From: Aureimonas altamirensis
GTDB taxonomy: Bacteria > Pseudomonadota > Alphaproteobacteria > Rhizobiales > Rhizobiaceae
Assembly: GCF_001463885.1 (NCBI RefSeq)
Contig: NZ_BBWQ01000010.1
Coordinates: 186,001-250,000, forward strand
DNA length: 64,000 nucleotides
Direction: 5' to 3'
Shown: positions 59,989 to 64,000 of the stretch, piece after piece
How positions within the stretch are numbered: position 1 is the first letter of the stretch
Layout of the letters: the number at the start of each line of letters is the position of its first letter
Notes under the pieces: model-generated
The model's input: only the letters and a program-made list of their open reading frames with translations
What the model was told of the DNA's origin: nothing
The model's database searches: none
Translations under genes and position numbers: made by a program

Positions 59989-60908
59989 TATGCAAGGCTC
60001 CGGCGGGCCCGCAGGCCTGAGATGATGCCTGCGACAAGCCCCCTGCGCGGTGACAGAACGAGCGAGGCGACGAACAGGGCGAAAGCCGTCAACACGATGA
60101 CGGCGCCGGTCGGCAGCGAAGGGCCGGAGGCCGAAAGCGCTGCCCCGACATGGGCGCTGACCGCGCCGAACAGGGCTGCGAGCGCCGCAAGGCGGCCGGC
60201 ATTATCGGTCCAGAACCGCGCCGTCGCCGCAGGAATGATGGTCAACGCGACGATCAGCACAAGGCCGGCAACGCGCAGGCCGATAACCGTTACGGTCAGC
60301 AGCAGCAGCAGCAATGCAAGGTCCACCCGGCGCACCGATACGCCCGTGGTCGCCGCATAGACCGGGTCGAAGGCGACCAGCGTGAAGGAGCGTCGCAGGC
60401 AGAAGGCCGCGAGACCGGTGACGGCGGCTGCGATTGCGATCGTCTCCGCCTCGCTGCGCAGCATCGAGGCCGTCGAGCCGAGCAGAAAGCCTTCCAAACC
60501 CGCCTGCCCGCCGGTCTGCATGGTCTGCACCACCGTCAGGAGGACGATTCCGAAGCCGAAAAAGACCGACAGGACCGCACCGATGGCCGAGTCTTCCGGC
60601 AGGCGGGTGCGCCGGCCCAGCCATTCCACGATCCACAATCCGGCAAAGGCGCTGGCCGCCGCGCCGATCATCAGACCGGGCAGAAAGCGGCCGTTGCCGG
60701 TGGTTGCGGCCATCAGGATGAAGGCCATGACGAGGCCCGGAAGCGTGGCGTGGCTGATCGCATCGCTCATCAGGCTGCGCTTGCGCAGCATCACATAGGC
60801 TCCGATGCCACCGGCGGATGCGCCAAGCAGTGCCGAGCCCGCCCCGACCAGCGCCGTGTTGTAGCCGGCATCGAAGACGAGCGCCGAAAGGAAGACCGAA
60901 AAGTCCAT
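59988..60908 (-). CDS. Mn/Zn ABC transporter permease (TroC-like)
   Basis: 306-residue permease, second of the heterodimer. GAYVMLRKRSLMSDAISHATLPGLVMAFILMAA carries the family signature; VAFDPVYAATTGVSVRRVDLALLLLLLTVTVIGLRVAGLVLIVALTIIPAATARFWTD is the conserved C-terminal half. ATG at 60908 is preferred over an in-frame start at 60950, which would lie within the ATPase gene. Two permeases, one ATPase and one binding protein give a TroABCD layout. Confidence 0.92.
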   Translation of the reverse strand: MDFSVFLSALVFDAGYNTALVGAGSALLGASAGGIGAYVMLRKRSLMSDAISHATLPGLVMAFILMAATTGNGRFLPGLMIGAAASAFAGLWIVEWLGRRTRLPEDSAIGAVLSVFFGFGIVLLTVVQTMQTGGQAGLEGFLLGSTASMLRSEAETIAIAAAVTGLAAFCLRRSFTLVAFDPVYAATTGVSVRRVDLALLLLLLTVTVIGLRVAGLVLIVALTIIPAATARFWTDNAGRLAALAALFGAVSAHVGAALSASGPSLPTGAVIVLTAFALFVASLVLSPRRGLVAGIISGLRARRSLA

Positions 60909-60912
60909 GACG

Positions 60913-61671
60913 TCAGCGCACCCCGGCCGGCGCGGCAAGCCGGCCGCCATAGGCGATATTGAGGTTTTCGGAGGTGAAGGCCTGATCCACCGGTCCGTCG
61001 GCGATCTTGGAGCCGTTCAGCAACAGGACATGGGTGAAATAGGCGGGCACCGTCGACAGATCGTGATGGACGCAGACGACGGTACGGCCGCCTGCGCGCA
61101 GCCCCTTGAGTACCTCGACGATGGCGCTTTCCGTTGCGGCGTCGACCCCGGCGAAGGGCTCGTCCATGATGATCAGCTCGGCGTCCTGCGCCAGCGCCCG
61201 CGCCAGGAAGACGCGTTGCTGCTGCCCGCCCGAAAGCTGGCCGATCTGCCGCGCGGCGAAGTCGCCGAGGCCGACACGTTCCAGGCATTCCAGGGCCCGC
61301 GCCTTCTCGCGCCGGCCGGCCGGCCTCAGCAGGCCGAGGCGTCCGTAAAAGCCCATCATGACCACGCCGAATGCCGATGTCGGAAAATCCCAGTCCACGC
61401 TGGCGCGCTGCGGCACATAGGCGATGCGGCGTCGCACATCGCCGAAGCTTTTCCCGAAGAACCGGATGCGCCCGGACAGGGTCGGCACCAGGCCCAGCGT
61501 CGCCTTCAGGAAGGTCGACTTGCCGGCACCGTTCGGCCCGACGATGGCTAGCATCGCACCCTCCGGCACGATCGTATCCACGTCGGACAGGACGACCTTG
61601 CCATTATAGGCGACGGAAAGCCCCTGCACGGCCAGCGGCGGGTTGGTCTGTGTCACAGTCATCGTATCCAT
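60913..61671 (-). CDS. Mn/Zn ABC transporter ATP-binding protein (TroB-like)
   Basis: 252-residue ATPase. Walker A VGPNGAGKSTFLKA, Q-loop FVPQRASVDWDFPTSA-like AYVPQRASVDWDFPTS typical of Mn/Zn importers, signature LSGGQQQRVFLARAL, Walker B LIIMDEPFAGVD and switch His VHHDL. ATG at 61671 follows GAGGGCTGG. It lies between the binding-protein and permease genes in one operon. Confidence 0.95.
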   Translation of the reverse strand: MDTMTVTQTNPPLAVQGLSVAYNGKVVLSDVDTIVPEGAMLAIVGPNGAGKSTFLKATLGLVPTLSGRIRFFGKSFGDVRRRIAYVPQRASVDWDFPTSAFGVVMMGFYGRLGLLRPAGRREKARALECLERVGLGDFAARQIGQLSGGQQQRVFLARALAQDAELIIMDEPFAGVDAATESAIVEVLKGLRAGGRTVVCVHHDLSTVPAYFTHVLLLNGSKIADGPVDQAFTSENLNIAYGGRLAAPAGVR

Positions 61672-61681
61672 CGTCCAGCCC

Positions 61682-62668
61682 TCACAGCCCCGCAACGGCG
61701 AGACGGCCGTTCATGCCGCCGTCGGGCGCTTCGCCGCCGAGCGCGTCCGTGATGATCGTGACATTATGGTCGATCATGCCGATATAGGTGCCTTCATAGG
61801 TGCCCGGCGTGCCCATCGCATCGGAATAGAGCTCGCCGCCGATCTTCACCGTATGGCCACGCGCGGCCGCCCCCTCGATAAGGGCCCGGACATTGCGGTC
61901 GGACACGGAGCTTTCGATGAAGATCGCCCCGATATCGCGGCTGACCAGCGTATCGACGAGGCTTTCGATCTGCCGCACGCCCGCCTCGCTGTTGGTGGAG
62001 ATGCCCTGGATGCCCAGAACCTCGAAACCATGCGCGGCCCCGAAATAGCCGAACGCGTCATGCGCCGTCACCAGCACGCGGGCCCCCTCGGGCACGCTGG
62101 ACAGAACCCTGTCGCCGTAATCGGCCAGCGCATCCACCTCTGCCAGATAGGCATTAGCATTGGCGGCATAGATTTCCGCGCCGGCAGGATCCATCCGGCT
62201 CAGCGCATCGGCAGCTTCGATGACCACGCCGCGCCACAGCCGGGGGTCCATCCAGACATGCGGATCGAACTGGTTGGCATAATCGGGATTCTCGTGGAGC
62301 CGGTCATGGGGCAGGCCGTCGGCAAGGGCCACGACCGGCACCCGCGCCCCCAGCCGCTCCAAAAATTCGCGTAGCTGCGCTTCCAGATTGAGGCCGTGGT
62401 AGAAGACGGCATCGGCACGCGCCATGCGCGCGATGTCCGACGCGGTCGGCCGATAGAGATGCGGGTCGACGCCCGGGCCCATCAAGGCGACCACCTCGAC
62501 CCTGTCGCCCCCCACCTGCGTTACGGCATCGGCGATCATGCCCGTCGTGGCAACGATGTGCAGCGGCTCGGCGGCACGCGCCGGGCCGCCGGCAGCGACC
62601 AGCAGCGCGACAAGGCCAAGGGCGGGCGCCAGGCGCCTGCCGAACCAAACTCTCAAACCCTGCCTCAT
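61682..62668 (-). CDS. Mn/Zn ABC transporter substrate-binding protein (TroA-like)
   Basis: 328-residue cluster A-I metal-binding protein. Signal peptide about 33 residues (LAPALGLVALLVAAGGPARA). HIVATTGMIADAVTQVGGDRVEVVALMGPGVDPHLYRPTASDI supplies the first His; YHGLNLE, TAHDAFGYF and YIGMIDHN give further ligand regions. No His-rich loop as in ZnuA, which favours manganese. ATG at 62668 follows GAGG; an earlier ATG at 62698 lacks a ribosome site. First gene of the operon, behind two TTGCA/TGCAA dyads. Confidence 0.9.
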   Translation of the reverse strand: MRQGLRVWFGRRLAPALGLVALLVAAGGPARAAEPLHIVATTGMIADAVTQVGGDRVEVVALMGPGVDPHLYRPTASDIARMARADAVFYHGLNLEAQLREFLERLGARVPVVALADGLPHDRLHENPDYANQFDPHVWMDPRLWRGVVIEAADALSRMDPAGAEIYAANANAYLAEVDALADYGDRVLSSVPEGARVLVTAHDAFGYFGAAHGFEVLGIQGISTNSEAGVRQIESLVDTLVSRDIGAIFIESSVSDRNVRALIEGAAARGHTVKIGGELYSDAMGTPGTYEGTYIGMIDHNVTIITDALGGEAPDGGMNGRLAVAGL

Positions 62669-62692
62669 GCGACCTCGACGCCAATGTTGCCT

Positions 62693-62703
62693 TTGCATTG
62701 CAA
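62693..62703. promoter_or_regulatory. TTGCATTGCAA palindrome upstream of the Mn transporter
   Basis: 11-bp palindrome 25 bp before the binding-protein ATG (overlapping an alternative start). One of two TTGCA..TGCAA dyads in this region, centres 26 bp apart. Confidence 0.5.
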
Positions 62704-62715
62704 CAATCTACGTTT

Positions 62716-62732
62716 TTGCAAATGATTTGCAA
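62716..62732. promoter_or_regulatory. TTGCAAATGATTTGCAA palindrome (Mur-box-like)
   Basis: Perfect 8-bp arms with a single central base. Alphaproteobacterial manganese-responsive Fur-family (Mur) sites are, from memory, of TGCAAAT..ATTTGCA type. Lies between the Mn/Zn transporter operon and the divergent response-regulator gene. Candidate Mur operator; no mur gene is in the window. Confidence 0.6.
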
Positions 62733-62842
62733 GTGCATGAATTGCGGTTATTATGAAACGGCCCGGCATTGACGGATATCGGCCGAGACGACACGGACGT
62801 CAGCGGTCTATGCTCTCCCCGACAAGGGATCACGGACGGGCC

Positions 62843-63517
62843 ATGCGGCTGCTGCTAGCTGAAGACAACGAAGATCTGGGAGACGCCGTCTTCCGCCATC
62901 TGCGCAATGCCGGCCATTCGGTGGAATGGGTGCGGCGGGGCGAGGCCGCGCTGGATTCCGTCGCCGCCGAGCCCTATGACGCCCTTATCCTCGACCTGAC
63001 GCTGCCCGGACGCGACGGCCTGTCCATCATCGAGGAGCTGCGGCGCGCACGGAATGCGATTCCCATCCTGGTGGTGACCGCCCGGGCAGAGATCGACGAC
63101 AAGGTCAGCCTTCTCGACCGTGGGGCCGACGACTACCTCGTCAAGCCGTTCGACCTGCGCGAGCTGGATGCGCGGCTGCGTGCCGTGCTGCGGCGCCCGG
63201 CCGGCCGCACCACCAGCCTGATGGAATTCGGCGATACGGTCGTGGACCTTGCCGGCCACAGCGTCAGCGTGTCCGGGCAGGCGGTGGAACTGTCGCGCCG
63301 CGAGTTCCGTCTTCTGGAAATCCTTCTGGCGCGCATCGGCGCCGTCGTGCCCAAGGAGCGCCTGATGTCGCAGCTCTTCAGCTTCGACGAAGCGGTATCC
63401 GTCAACGCGCTGGAGCTCTACGTCTCGCGCCTGCGCCGCAAGCTGGAAGGCGCGGCACTGGAGATCGCCACCGTCCGCGGCGTCGGCTATGTGGCACGGA
63501 TCACCGATGGCGGCTGA
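62843..63517 (+). CDS. OmpR-family response regulator
   Basis: 224-residue response regulator. Receiver domain MRLLLAEDNEDLGDAVFRHL with phospho-acceptor Asp in LILDLTLPGRDG, VVTARA and YLVKPFDLREL; C-terminal winged helix with VELSRREFRLLEILLARIGAVVPKERLMSQLFS and YVSRLRRKLE. Start at 62843 gives the usual 224 residues; earlier in-frame ATGs add a non-conserved tail. It overlaps the sensor kinase gene. Divergent from the Mn/Zn transporter; its own target is unknown (TctD/QseB-like class). Confidence 0.9.
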   Translation: MRLLLAEDNEDLGDAVFRHLRNAGHSVEWVRRGEAALDSVAAEPYDALILDLTLPGRDGLSIIEELRRARNAIPILVVTARAEIDDKVSLLDRGADDYLVKPFDLRELDARLRAVLRRPAGRTTSLMEFGDTVVDLAGHSVSVSGQAVELSRREFRLLEILLARIGAVVPKERLMSQLFSFDEAVSVNALELYVSRLRRKLEGAALEIATVRGVGYVARITDGG

Positions 63518-64000
63518 CGGCTTCTCCATCCGCCGGCGCATTCTATGGCTGGCCATCGCGCTGCTTGTGGCCGCGGCGCTGGCGCTTGTGGTCTTCGTGC
63601 TGGATTATGCCCAGCGCTCGTCCGACACCGCCTATGACAGGCTGCTGTCTGCATCGGCCTTCACCATTGCCGGCGCGGTGCAGGCGGAAGCCGGGCGGGT
63701 GACGGTGGAACTGCCGCTCGCCTCCTTCGCCATGTTCTCCGACGACGACCGCGTCTTCTATTCGGTCGCCGGGCCGGACGGCGGCTTCGTGACCGGCTAT
63801 CCCGAACTCGGTGACAATCTCCCGCCGGCGACGGACTCCGAACCCGGTTACGCCGATATCGATTTTCGCGGCGAACTCGTGCGGGTGGCAACGGTCGGAC
63901 GGCTCGTGTCCACCGCATCGGGCACCGGCTGGGTCACCATCCGCGTCGCCGAAACCAAGGGCGAGCGCGCGGTGCTGGCGCGCGAGATCCTCGGCAATGC
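63507..64000 (+). CDS. Sensor histidine kinase, N-terminal part (cut by the right edge)
   Basis: About 164 codons of a two-component kinase. An N-terminal helix (RRILWLAIALLVAAALALVVFVLDYAQ) anchors it, followed by a periplasmic 2CSK_N-like sensor domain (AYDRLLSASAFTIAGAVQAEAGRVTVELPLASFAMF, DDRVFYSVAGPDG). The kinase core lies beyond the window. The ATG at 63507 is 11 bp inside the response-regulator gene, so the pair is coupled. Related to TctE/QseC-type sensors, which often respond to carboxylates or envelope signals. Confidence 0.85.
   Translation, partial: MAADGFSIRRRILWLAIALLVAAALALVVFVLDYAQRSSDTAYDRLLSASAFTIAGAVQAEAGRVTVELPLASFAMFSDDDRVFYSVAGPDGGFVTGYPELGDNLPPATDSEPGYADIDFRGELVRVATVGRLVSTASGTGWVTIRVAETKGERAVLAREILGN

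Overview
The window looks like chromosomal DNA of a high-GC alphaproteobacterium of the order Hyphomicrobiales (Rhizobiales). Evidence: a form IC RuBisCO operon with CbbX and a divergent CbbR, split pntAA/pntAB/pntB preceded by a small aa3-oxidase subunit IV, a Zur-type Fur protein, an HWE-family histidine kinase, a speF-like leader ahead of ornithine decarboxylase, and an Omp25/31-type porin. Family-level placement (something near Aurantimonas/Aureimonas would fit) is only a guess. Coding density is very high. I see no rRNA, tRNA, CRISPR, insertion sequence or phage module.

Layout. 1-2.7 kb: pqqABCDE on the minus strand, with four ATGA overlaps (pqqE runs off the left edge). 2.9-14 kb: housekeeping and regulatory genes (asparaginase, sugar kinase, porin, cytochrome c, MerR, HWE kinase plus receiver, Zur, class I aldolase, Lrp, FUSC transporter, rpsU). 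14-25 kb: TPR lipoprotein, AGE-family sugar isomerase, transhydrogenase operon, RecX, a NicO/DUF1007 metal pair, L,D-transpeptidase and LysR. 25.3-27.6 kb: ornithine decarboxylase behind a long structured leader, followed by a GNAT acetyltransferase. 27.6-32.3 kb: a GntR regulator divergent from a tctCBA tripartite carboxylate transporter plus a methylisocitrate-lyase-type enzyme. 32-38.5 kb: guaB, a Tat-exported metallo-hydrolase, an MFS exporter, rlmE and ppx. 38.7-46.3 kb: cbbR and the divergent cbbFPALSXE operon. 46.3-51.9 kb: a minus-strand sugar-acid catabolic cluster (KDG kinase, L-fuconate dehydratase, FAD oxidase, Ldh-type oxidoreductase, CbbY-like phosphatase). 51.9-59.1 kb: metH divergent from a large repeat-domain surface protein. 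59-62.7 kb: a TroABCD-type Mn/Zn ABC importer. 62.8-64 kb: a response regulator and sensor kinase, the latter cut by the right edge.

How it fits together. PQQ synthesis and the Calvin cycle genes suggest periplasmic quinoprotein oxidation of alcohols or sugars combined with CO2 fixation, i.e. a mixotrophic lifestyle (inference). Transhydrogenase could supply the NADPH. Several promoter regions carry clear dyads: TGTCGACA twice between gntR and tctC, TTGGCCTGACC three times around the fuconate cluster, TTGCA..TGCAA palindromes before the Mn transporter, and two 9-bp inverted repeats between metH and the surface protein gene. These regulatory signals, the ornithine decarboxylase leader and the spliced-looking domain junction in the surface protein are the parts most worth a second look. 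No clearly new multi-gene system was found.
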